From Xenoacremonium recifei (lineage: Eukaryota; Ascomycota; Sordariomycetes; Hypocreales; Nectriaceae), in contig WOFQ01000041.1 of the NCBI GenBank assembly GCA_012184525.1, forward strand, positions 248,001-312,000: a stretch of 64,000 nt of DNA, given 5' to 3'. Both the position numbers and the translations under genes were made by a program. The notes beneath the pieces were generated by a model. That model searched no databases and was not told where the DNA came from. It was given only the letters and a program-made list of their open reading frames with translations. Below, piece after piece: positions 44,904 to 54,689 of this stretch (position 1 is its first letter; each line of letters starts with the position of its first letter).

Positions 44904-46599
44904 TCAGTAGCCGGAGTAAAGGTCCTGACCTGAGTTCATATCTGCAATTGCTGCCAGATCAGGCTCTGTCGATGTCGTCTCAGTGGCCAACTCGGTAGCA
45001 TCGTTCGACATCTCGTTCACGTTAAGGAACTTGTCCCACGCAGGCTCCTCACTAAAAGCAGCCGCAGTCGCAGTCGCCGTCGCATTTCCCAAGTTGAGAT
45101 CAAATCCAGAGTAGGTGGCCTGCGACACCATTGGCTGCGTATTATTGAACTCAGAGTAGAACGAGTCCCATGCACTGCTGTCCATGTTTCCAAATTCATC
45201 TTGTAGGTTGTCTGACGTTGAGCCAACACCAAAGCCCATTAGCATCTGGGCATCGCCGGGTAGCTGGGACGTAAAGGCTGATTGTTGGGGCCCAAGCCCA
45301 AACGATGATGGAGATGGAGATGGATCAGTGACATTGCTGGCGCGAGCGTTGTGATTAGAACCGTAAAACGTTCCTATAATCCCAGGATGTGTTACTCGTC
45401 GGTTGCCCTCGCCGAAAGTGTTTAAGCGTGATCCCTGGAAGAGCAAAGGCGAGGTTGGCAGGCCGTGCTCTCCTGTCTCCTGTACCGGTTCCAGCGGTGA
45501 GCCAATCTGGCTCATCTGCGACTCTCGGCGTGCTTTCTGAGGTGCAATGCCTCGCCCAGACTGCTCATAGTTGACGGGCTGGAACATAGGCTGCTGGGTC
45601 ATGAGGGGCGAGATCTGGCTGTTCGCTATTGAGGGACTCGGCGTCGTGACGGACGCGCTTCGCCTAGCAGCCATCATATTCAACCCGGGGTTTGCTCCCA
45701 TGTCTGGGTCAGATTGCATGCGGTTCTTGGCCAAGTCGCTCTGTTGTAACCGAGGTGTCTGGTTGGAGTCTGATGGTGGTGATGCTGAGGGAGTCTGGAC
45801 TGCTACATCACCTGATGAATCTGATGAAGAGCCAGAAACTGAGGCCGCCATTGAGCCCATCATTGTATCGCCAGACGGTGATAGTGGTCCTCCCTTGTGC
45901 CGAGCCAGCATGTCCTGCACCTGATTCACCGGCTGGGTATGGCCCAGAAACCTGTCCTTTAGTATAGGAAAGGCTTCAGCGAACTGCCGGTGCACGTCTT
46001 CAGCTTTCTCCCAGTTCCTATGTGTCTTTTCCACCATCTGAGAGAGGACGAGCTTGTTCGACAAATAAGCGTCCACCTTGCAGTTGAACTCGGAGTTTGA
46101 AGTTGTCAGATGCGGCGCCAGAGTCCTGAGCCTTCGTGGCATCTCATCCTCCTCCTCCTCGTACATCTCCTCATTTCTCACGATGTCTTCTGTAATGCGC
46201 AACGTTTTGCCGGTCCGTTGCTGATGGATGGTGCTGGCCTGGTTGGCTGAGGCTACACGCGCTTCAAGACTGCGATCATTGCGTCGTGATGCGGCAATGT
46301 ACGCCCGTTCTTGGTTCTCAAGGTGTGTTCGTCCGGACTACATGGGTAGTGTGTGTCAGTATAACGGCTTCGCAGAGAAGACTGCTAATTCAAAGCGTGC
46401 TGACCTTTTGTAGGGAAGAGGCAGCTTTTATCGCCGCCGCTTTTGCCTGAGTCGCCGATGCGTTGGAGACCTTTTTGATTTTGCCGGTGCTAGACGTTCG
46501 CCGTTGCATAGAACCTCTGGGATTCGGCTCAATAGGCTTGGGGGCTTTCTTGTCCTTGTTTGTAATCTCAGACATGATTATCGTGTGTTCCGAGGCCAT
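44904..46599 (-). CDS. Conserved-looking fungal protein of unknown function, 542 aa
   Basis: Two exons: 46599-46405 and 46337-44904, intron 67 bp (GTCAGC...TGTAG). The join LQK-SGRTHLENQERAYI gives a continuous protein. The start is ATG 46599 or ATG 46575 (MSEITNKDKK). Order of parts: a basic Ser/Lys/Ala head; a charged helical region (YIAASRRNDRSLEARV, HQQRTGKTLRITEDIV) ending in an acidic patch (EEMYEEEEDEMPRRL); a compact segment (CKVDAYLSNKLVLSQM, NWEKAEDVHRQF); then 330 residues of Ser/Gln/Pro/Met-rich disordered sequence. The tail (DSSAWDSFYSEF, GFDLNLG, AWDKFLNVN) has acidic-aromatic patches like activation segments. No signal peptide, membrane helix or DNA-binding motif that I can name. 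A nuclear regulatory role is possible and unproven. Confidence 0.8.
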
Positions 46600-49500
46600 C
46601 ACCCCCTCGAAAAAAAGCTGCCGCAATGAGCCACTCGGCGGTGGCCAAGTTGTAAAGGTAAATGTAACTGCTGAAGATGACGAGCGCCGGCGTGAAGATG
46701 TGCAGTTATGGCCCCAATATTGCTTGCTGTGGGAGCTGTGGGAAAGTTGCAAAAGCAATCTCGGTCTGAAGCTGGGCGACGTATGAACTTATATCAAAAG
46801 CATGCACCTTGAAGAAGGCGCGGCCCGTGATTGACGAAAGGGTGTTCTTCACGGGGAGAGAAAAGTTGCAGGACCAACAAGCCACTATGGGGTATGGGGA
46901 AGTTTATTGAAGCCAGGATGTAAGTTGAAAGTTGAGGAGGCGGAATGTAAGAGAGGAAAGAGAAACCTAAGAAACGGACTTTCACAAGCTCAGCAGCCCG
47001 GGCAACGACTTCATAATAAAGGCCTGGCGATGGATGGGATATGGAAGTCCAATCTTACACAGCGGCCGACGAAGGGGGGCGCGTGCGGGCGCGTCTTGGC
47101 TACTGATCGAAGCTCCAGCTCCAGGTGATCGGATGTAGCTATGACGATCGATCTCGATGCAGAGACGGTGTTAGGCGCAGGGCAGAAGCACAAGTAGCTC
47201 GGCCGTATCGGGAGGGGAACTTGGCTTGGAACTTGCGACTAGGACTAGGGGGGGCGGCTGGTTCGAGACTTGGGATGCCGACCTTTTTCGGGGAATATGG
47301 GCCCTGTGGCTTGTTGGGTAATAATAAGGCACAGGCCCGTGGATGTAAGAAAAGAACTTTGCGAGATCTCAACGGGTGCAGCTCTGGATATTTTCCCCAG
47401 TGTTGTGCGCGGCAGAGGGTTTGAGCCACCACATCCCCCAACCTCAAAGCAAACTCTAGATCCTCAAGGTGCTTTGGTCACGCCATCAAGAGACACCTCC
47501 CTCTGCTCTGCCCAGGCATCCGAGTGGCTTCGCAGCGATGGAGATGCCCACGTTGGCGCGCCCGTCCCGACTGCAGGCCGTCGATAGTCCCGGTCCAGGC
47601 CGGCGGGGGGTGATCCTGGCCCTGCTGAGAGAGCAGAGGATTCACAGCGAGAGGAGCGGGCAGCAGCAGCAGCAGCAGCAGTGAATGGCTGCGCGGCAGC
47701 ATCGCAAATGCCAGCAATCAGGAATTGCTGCAGACATCGTGATCGCTGTGCCTCTGGACATACGTGGCGGAGCAAGTGGCCCGGCGTGTCCAACGCGTGC
47801 CAGGGGTTAACGGCCTGCAAGAAATGCTGCCACGGGCCTGTACGATAAACTTGTTTTACATACTTTGTTGGATTTTCCCCTCTCCTGTTCTGCAGACTCT
47901 TCGCCGAAAGCCTGCATCAGCCCCTGCTGTGGCCATCGAACAGTCTCTCAGCACGATGAGAGACCAGCGGGCCACGGCGTTCCAATCGATGGTTCCGTAC
48001 CGCAGATTCCGTGATCAAGAGCCATGGTACAGCGGCCAGCCCATCGACCTCCCCTGCTAGCGCTGAGCCGGGAGTGATGGGTTGTGCCGTGAACCTGATC
48101 GTGGAGACGACCCGCATTCCCAGCATCGACCGTGATCGAAGGACGCTGGAAGAGTTCTGGACGGGCAGAATGAGGTTGGTGCCGGCCTGAAGTCGTCACT
48201 GCTGAACTGGACTGAACTGAACTGAAATGCCATGTCGTATCAAGCTGAGAGCCGGAGATGCAGATGGACGCTGGAGAATGCTGTCAGCTCCTAGCGAGTC
48301 CCCAATCTCTGGAACCTCTGGAACCAGCCAGCAGCCCAGCCAGGGCACCGCCGGGAGAGGATGCCGGGCGGCGATCTCCCAGCGATGGGATCCCTGTCAA
48401 TCAACTCTGCTTGCCGCCACCAAAGTCTGAATGCCTTCAACGGGCCTATTCGCACTATCAGCTCGCAACCCCTCCCAGAAAACGAATTCAGCATCAGGCG
48501 AGAGAATGAAAAGTAAAAACTTCCAGCTGAGAAACCTCCTGCACGAAGCAAATGCATCCAATCGCATCTCCTTGCGAAGTCTGAGTCCGCCGCGAATTAG
48601 CCCGGACGCTTTGCTCCGCCCCCGCCGTCTAGCAAACCGTTTCAGTTGGCTGCACAGAAGAAACCCCAGCGGTACAAGCTCGCCACCAGCCACACTAGCA
48701 GCGCCTAACGAGCCACACCACCGGATCACCTGCCAAGGCCCCGGCTCCAGCCACATCCGTCCGCTGACTAACCCATCGACTTTCCCAACATTACCATGCC
48801 CTTGCGTCAAACCAGATCCCTCCCGCAGCTAAACACTCGATTCGCCTCCCTCCCAGCCCGCGAAGAATGACATGGCCAGCACGGGACATAGATTGGCTCC
48901 CGTCTCCCAGGGTCTGCCTGATCGCTAATCAAGATTTACCCCTACCCCGCCTGACGGCACCGTGACGTCGCGGCGATCGACGCCCAAGGTATCTTCTTCA
49001 CGACGCCATCACCAAAGTCCTGCTAAGTGGCCATGAAGCGGTACTTCGCCTCACCCTCCCCGATTCCAAATCTTCAAGTCTGAGGCGGCCGCCCTGGTTC
49101 TCCAGATGTTCGGGGCCGAGGACGCATCTCCGTCCCTCGTGGCGCTGGTAAGGTTTCGATTTGACTTCTGGTTCAACCGGAACTATATCCGGCAGTTGGA
49201 CTATCCTCCAGTGCTTCAGCTTCCGATTTCGACTTGCCCTGCCGATTTCGCAAGCAAAAGGTCCCGAGGTAAATCCTGGGTCATGAGATTGATCCCGCTG
49301 AGCTTCCAATGAGCATGAGGGAGAGACTGGTTCCTCAGATTGACGTCTCCTATTCTTTGACAATCCCTTCTCCTTCGTTTCGGAAACACCATGATGGTCA
49401 TTGCGGCCAAGTCACCAAGCTGTCTCATCTCTTCTGTAAGAACTACCCCAAACCAATCGGCCCATCATGAAGCTTCACGGAGAGTCTCGGTCATGAAACC

Positions 49501-50148
49501 CACAAGATATGACATTCCTTTCCCCATGTGTGTTTGCCTGGAGCATCTCCATTTTCAACCCTCGTCCACTCGGGGGTTTTCGTTCTGTACCGACATCACA
49601 AGGTTCTCGAAACTTCCCTACACGAAGTTACGCGTGTCTCATTAGTTTAATGCCTGACAAGTGTCGCCAACGCGCAAACCCACGCTGCAGAACCCTTCTC
49701 TCTTCTGTCCATCAAGTGAAGGACTTGGTTGTCTCGCTGGCGCAATTGCCATAGAAAGGCTTGAGTAAGTCAGTAGATGATATTTATTGTGCCTTGAGAT
49801 GAGGTGTGTGGGAAGCAAGAGCACAACTGGAATAATGGAGTCACAGGCAAAGTTGGGCCAAGTAAAAGATGTCTCGAAGGTTTCTTGAATTACTAACATG
49901 TACCGCACTTCTTTGTCAACTGCTGAATGAATCCTCCCTGGATCTTCCCACCCACCCATTTTGATCCCTCACCACAAACTATGCTTGCCTCAAGCCTCTC
50001 CCGTGAAAGGGGCGTCGCCCCAGCTCTCTGAGGGCGACGGGGGGCCTGAATGAACCCCTTCGTCCTGCGCCTCCTCCTCCTCTTCACTCTCCACCAATGT
50101 TGTGTCGTCCGGCCAGTCGGGCTCGGGCCCCTCTGGCAACGGCGTTCC
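46600..50148. other. Gene-poor region of about 3.5 kb
   Basis: No gene supported on either strand. The first part is the promoter and leader of the preceding minus-strand gene. A (CAG)7 run lies at 47661-47681. Other open frames are short and of low-complexity composition. Confidence 0.5.
47661..47681. repeat. (CAG)7 trinucleotide repeat
   Basis: Seven perfect CAG units in non-coding sequence. Confidence 0.9.
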
Positions 50149-50982
50149 CTAGACGCCGTGCTGCGGAGGCCCGGCCACAGCGACTGGCACCGGGACAAAC
50201 AAGGGGTGGTAATGATGGACATGCGTAGTCCATGGCGTGTAGTAAGGCGCTTGTTGGTGAGCCCAAGGTGTGGGCATCACCGGGACCATCGGCGTTGGTG
50301 GTCCCATCCAGGGATACGAGCTGGCTGGCGGAGGAGGGCCCTGAAATGGGGGCTGAGGCATGCCGAAGGCTGGGGCCGGGGTCGAGGCCGGGGCCGGGGC
50401 CGGGGGAGCTTGTCGGCGGAGCTGATCCGGCCGCTGACCTCGGCCGCCTTCCGTGGCCCGGGACCCCTCCACACGAAGGCGGTGTATGTGTCGGGTTTGG
50501 GCGTTAGCCCACTGAGCGCGGCCGGCCTGCGCAAGATTCTGTGCCTCCTGAGGGCCCAGCTGCTGTCGCTGTCGCTGTTGGGCTGGGGCTCGTCGCTGCC
50601 CCTGGCCTCCCCGACGTCGCGGCTGCGGGTTGCCGGACACTCGCTGGCTGAAGCGAGCCCGTTGACTTCGGCTCATCGTGTCGAAGTTTAGCGTTCCCTC
50701 TGGAATCTCCTCTTCGCGGAAGATCAGCCGCGGGGGCATATCGCCAAATTGTAGGCGATATGCCACCCTGGCGGTTTGTCGAACTGATCTAGGTTGGGCG
50801 GTTGCGGTACGAGAGGCGCCGGGAAGGGTCACCCTGGGTGTCGCGGCCGTGGGCTGCGAAGCCCTTGGCACCTGGTTGTTGCCGGCATTGCCGTGATCAC
50901 GAGAGGCTGGGATGATGAGCGACACACCCTGGAAGAGACTTAGGTGGGTGCAATGCTTACCTCTTCGAGTGTGCTGAGACAT
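50149..50982 (-). CDS. Proline/glutamine-rich hypothetical protein, 259 aa
   Basis: Best model: a 22-bp first exon (50982-50961, MSQHTRR) and a second exon 50906-50149, joined over a 54-bp intron (GTAAGC...CCCAG); without splicing the frame is also open (277 aa). The middle has one compact stretch (VAYRLQFGDMPPRLIFREEE, IPEGTLNFDTMSRSQRARF), then Arg/Gln-rich sequence (RRRGGQGQRRAPAQQRQRQQ) and a Pro/Ala-rich tail containing a GGGGCC-like DNA repeat (about 50372-50406) that reads PAPAPAS. The end is rich in Pro, Tyr and His. No family recognised; disordered, possibly RNA-binding by its RGG/Arg-Gln content. The gene could be lineage-specific. Confidence 0.5.
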   Translation of the reverse strand: MSQHTRRGKHCTHLSLFQGVSLIIPASRDHGNAGNNQVPRASQPTAATPRVTLPGASRTATAQPRSVRQTARVAYRLQFGDMPPRLIFREEEIPEGTLNFDTMSRSQRARFSQRVSGNPQPRRRGGQGQRRAPAQQRQRQQLGPQEAQNLAQAGRAQWANAQTRHIHRLRVEGSRATEGGRGQRPDQLRRQAPPAPAPASTPAPAFGMPQPPFQGPPPPASSYPWMGPPTPMVPVMPTPWAHQQAPYYTPWTTHVHHYHPLFVPVPVAVAGPPQHGV

Positions 50983-52515
50983 CTTTGCTTTCAGAAGCTG
51001 GATTTAAAGTACGGGAAGAGGAAGGGGATGAGATTGTGATGTAGTGAGGGAAGTCTCGAGCTCTGGGACTTGTTGGAAGAGTTAGAGAACGATGAGTCGA
51101 AGCTGTCGAGATGGAGAGGATGTTCAGGAAAGAATCGGTCGACCGAACACGAAGACTGGGATTTCCTAAATACTCGAAGTGTGCGGCCTCGAGGGCATTG
51201 TGAATGCAGCTTCCCGTTTGCATTGAATGTGAGAATAGACTGATGTTCGAACCGAGAGCAAGCAAACACCTTTAGCGCGGACGCACCTCGTCATGAATCA
51301 CACTCCAGAATGACAGAAACCCCGTGGTCGGGTTGGGAAAAATGATAAACTTGGTTTGAACAGCATTCTGGCGACACTGGTGACTCTTCTGGGCCAATTC
51401 AGGGGTAAATGCCTTATGCCGAGATATCACGAGGATCGTCGCGTTTGCGGAGCGCGACATCACAATAGGACATCCTCAATCTGAGAAGAGACTGGCGTTT
51501 AAATCGTGGGCAAACGATGGGTACTATTAACAATGGGAAGGACAGTGAATCATCGCATTATGTTCAGAATGGGAACGGAAGATTCACCCAGAGTTCAGTC
51601 CTATGACCACTGGATCATATGGCCGTTTGCCATTAATAGAGAAGAGCGATCAAAAGAGCATCAATAGAAACAGTCAAATCTCATATTATTCTCAGAAATG
51701 TGTTGTAGAGAGCGCGTAGACCATTGACCTCTACGTGGGCGCTGCCAAGTTCACATTGTTGGACGCCTTGATGGAAGACGGGACGACAGACCGTCAAAGA
51801 CCACTTCTTGTAGACTTCAAATGACCCAGGAACCATACTCCACTGTGATATTGTTTCTCTTCGCATCGCCTTGTTACTGCTCGTGACTTTAGGATGCCAT
51901 GTTTCTCCCCTCTGCCTGTCCCAGCATTTTCGTCGTGATCGCCGCTCGAAGTTGATCATGAAGCACCATCATGTCCGTATCCTCGGATCGAAGTCGGACA
52001 ATCGAAGAGCTTGAACGACATTTTGGTGGATTCCATACCGAATGCCACGAGGAAGTGCGGATCACCAACCTCTTCCAATCGTCCCATTTCCACGTCCCTC
52101 ATATTGCCGGCTCTAGCTGGGGGCTCTGCCGTCGAAGGTTGAGCTCATGGACGAGATGCAACTCGACCCTGGTAAGGTGGAAGAGGCATTCAAATACGAC
52201 CGACCGAAGCCTTCAGAGATGGAGAGCAATGGAGTATGAGGTAGCGCCAGGATGTCGCCTGGGCCATGTTCAGGAAATGAACACCCCAAGAATTTCCGCG
52301 AGCTTTATCACTCTATGGACGTTCGTGAACCTCACTGAGGCGGCAGAAAGGATCGTGAGAGCTTGGCGTCGTGGCACGGAGTTCTAGTCGTCTTCGGCTT
52401 GGACGACTGAAGGACACGGCTCCCAGTACTCAAGACATAGTAGAGTGTTGATTATATATGTTTTAAAGTGCGTTTTCTAGCCATACTTTCCATTGCTTTG
52501 GTGCAGGTTTCATAG
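50983..52515. other. Region with short unresolved frames
   Basis: Contains the leader of the proline-rich gene. A minus frame at 51463-51272 reads protein-like (FIIFPNPTTGFLSFWSVIHD) and is followed by a possible donor GTGCGT; it could be an upstream exon or a small gene. At 51681-51959 (minus) and 51971-52387 (plus) two small divergent frames have unclear status; the plus one changes to better composition in another frame after about 52130, as in a decaying gene. None is supported well enough to call. Confidence 0.35.
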
Positions 52516-52674
52516 TTCCCGACGGTCGAAAAGAGGCTTTCGGGTCCTCCATCCGCAGGCACGTTGACGAAGGCAAGTCATCATGCACCCCAGCAACTGG
52601 AGGCTGCAGAAGCGATGTCCATTCCTCTGGAGGCTGAAGGCATCAAACATGCCGTGATTGGCGGTTATGAATAA
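52516..52674 (+). pseudogene. Relic resembling a fungal nucleotidyltransferase-fold gene
   Basis: An open frame without its own proper start runs from just after a TAG (52513-52515) to TAA at 52672-52674. It reads TKASHHAPQQLEAAEAM and then LEAEGIKHAVIGGYE before the stop. The pattern L-x-x-x-G-I-x-x-A-V-I-G-G is the first strand and glycine loop of a fungal family of nucleotidyltransferase-like proteins, where the loop is normally followed by a segment with the metal-binding Asp residues. Here a stop codon comes directly after the loop and no DxD segment is seen behind it. Fragment and stop suggest a dead gene. The match is from memory of the motif and is modest. Confidence 0.35.
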
Positions 52675-54299
52675 GCCGCGTTAGTAAGGTCTGACAGGGC
52701 GGAAAACACCGTGGAAGCCCAGACGCAGACAGTCGGCAGTGTATTTGACATACCAACCCCCTCAACCTTAAGCTCCTCCAAGTTCAGTTCGGGGATTCAT
52801 GGTGTCTCTGCCCCAGTCTGTAGGCCGACGGGCGCAGTTGGGAACCTCAGCGGAGGCCCAAGTGAACCGCAGGTGTGAGTAAGTTTCATCAAGTTTCATC
52901 AAGTTCATCAATCTAGTTGGATACTTCGTTGGAAGCCGGTCACTCTGAAGTTGTGCTTCTTTCGCGGAGGTTCCGAACTCGAGTCATGGGTTTATGCTTC
53001 GGTGCAACACCTTTTTGTCTGTCTTCTCCAACTCGGTAGTCCTCGTGCTCAGTCCTGAAGAAACGCAGGTTTCTTAGTTGTCTCTTCCTCATTCTTGGAA
53101 GAATCATCTCGGAGTCTGGCGAGGGTTTATGACTGCCAGTATTTGCTACCTGTTTTCAGCGACATGTTTCGTTTTCGACGACATGCGTGATGGGAATCGG
53201 CCAATGGGACACATACTGAATTCCCGCGATATTTTGACCTTCTGGCTTCGCCTCGAGGCCCATACTCCGGTAGTCGAGCGCTCCTGGGGTGTTCCCATGG
53301 TAGGGGTAGAGGAAGTCCTCTCATGTCGAGCCGTTATAGAGGAGTTTCTCCTGTCGTTTCCCGCCCAGAAATAATCAGAGTTATCGTCGGGTGAGCGTGC
53401 GATGGGTGGCTTCGGTCCACCATCTCCAAACGACAGATGCCCCCCCGTGGCACGGGATACCGGGATATGGGAGGAGGGCGACGGATGAAGGGCCGCAGAT
53501 GAAGGGCGACGAAGGAGGGGCTTGAAGCCGGGGATTGTAGATGTGTCAAGTATCGAGGGTGGTGGCAGGATGAAAAGGATGGATGATCTATTATAAGGTA
53601 GAGAAGCCCTCGCGGAACTTTCCCAGAGGTAGGTAGATACACGTGACATCCTTCCGGGTGCTCCTTCCGGGTGCTCCTCCCCAAAGATCAGATAAAACGC
53701 CACGATCCAAGAATAAATACCTCCGCGGCCACTGCATGGTCGGGAAACTCCTGCATGACTGCCCAAGTTCATGATGTGCAGCAACATACTTTGGACAAAA
53801 AAAGGAATCACCAGTAACGGCCTTGAACCATCAAATCACTATCAGACTCGAAGGCGGCCTCAACACCATGATCTTCATCACCGCCCACCAAGACACAAAA
53901 TCACAATGCAGGCAGGAAATTCCCTCCAGCTACACTAGCTGTCACTTACATCTGCCTCGACCTTGTCCACTTTGTTCAGTGGTAGGCGATGACAAAGATA
54001 TGGTGTTCAGACTCCCATCATGAACTTGTGTAGTTATGCCGGAGTTTCTCGAGAGAGGCGGGAGCGCCTCACTCGTCCCTGGTGTTACTTTGGGGAGGAG
54101 CCTCCGGAATGGTGTCATGTGTATATAACTACCTGACGGCAAAGTTCTGTGAGGGCTTCATTAGGATAGACCATCCATCCTTCCCATCCTACTCGTATGC
54201 GCCACTACCCTCGCCATTTGAGTTTCTACCACATCTTTCACATCGACGTAAACCATAATATGGGCAGGAAATTTCTCTTTAGCTACACTCGGGTATCTC
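52675..54299. other. Gene-poor stretch
   Basis: No supported gene. A 13-bp perfect tandem duplication (CCTTCCGGGTGCT) lies at 53650-53675. A segment at 53910-53940 (GGCAGGAAATTCCCTCCAGC and onward) resembles 54262-54292. Confidence 0.45.
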
Positions 54300-54689
54300 T
54301 TAATCACTATCCGAATTTTCCAGATCCATACTGGCACTTCCCAAAGTGCCAGCGGAGATGCTCGTGGCATTCTCCGACTCCCCCCCGGCGGCGATGGTGC
54401 CGCTTCCCTCCGTGCTGACCAAAATCCAGCCAAAAATCGCAAAAATCGCCCTAATAATGGCCGGGTCGAGGGCCCCATTTCCCGTGGCGGCGGTCGTGCT
54501 CTCCGCCTCCGTGTTGGCATCACGGACCGCCTCACCACCTCCTCCAGAGAGACTCACACCATCGCCCGCCTCGCCTTCATCTCCCGTGGCGGCGCTGGTG
54601 CTCTCTGCCTCTGTGTTGACGAGGACTGCGTCCTCGATCGCCTCGCCGGTGTCCGGGTCGACACCCCCCAAAACATCTTCAAAGCCGTC
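54300..54689 (-). other. In-frame open extension behind the NOP9 stop codon (129 codons)
   Basis: Directly behind the NOP9 TAG (54692-54690) the same frame stays open to a TAA at 54302-54300. It reads DGFEDVLGGVDPDTGEAIED, then two similar acidic Ser/Thr segments (NTEAESTSAATGDE and NTEAESTTAATGNG) and a hydrophobic stretch (PAIIRAIFAIFGWILV) before an acidic end (DLENSDSD). It may be translated only by stop-codon readthrough, may be a former part of NOP9 cut off by a recent nonsense change, or may be chance. Confidence 0.4.

Noticed and set aside
53146..53811. Minus-strand frame of 221 codons
   Set aside because: Ser/Pro/Arg-rich without conserved motif, includes a 13-bp tandem duplication; I cannot support it as a gene.
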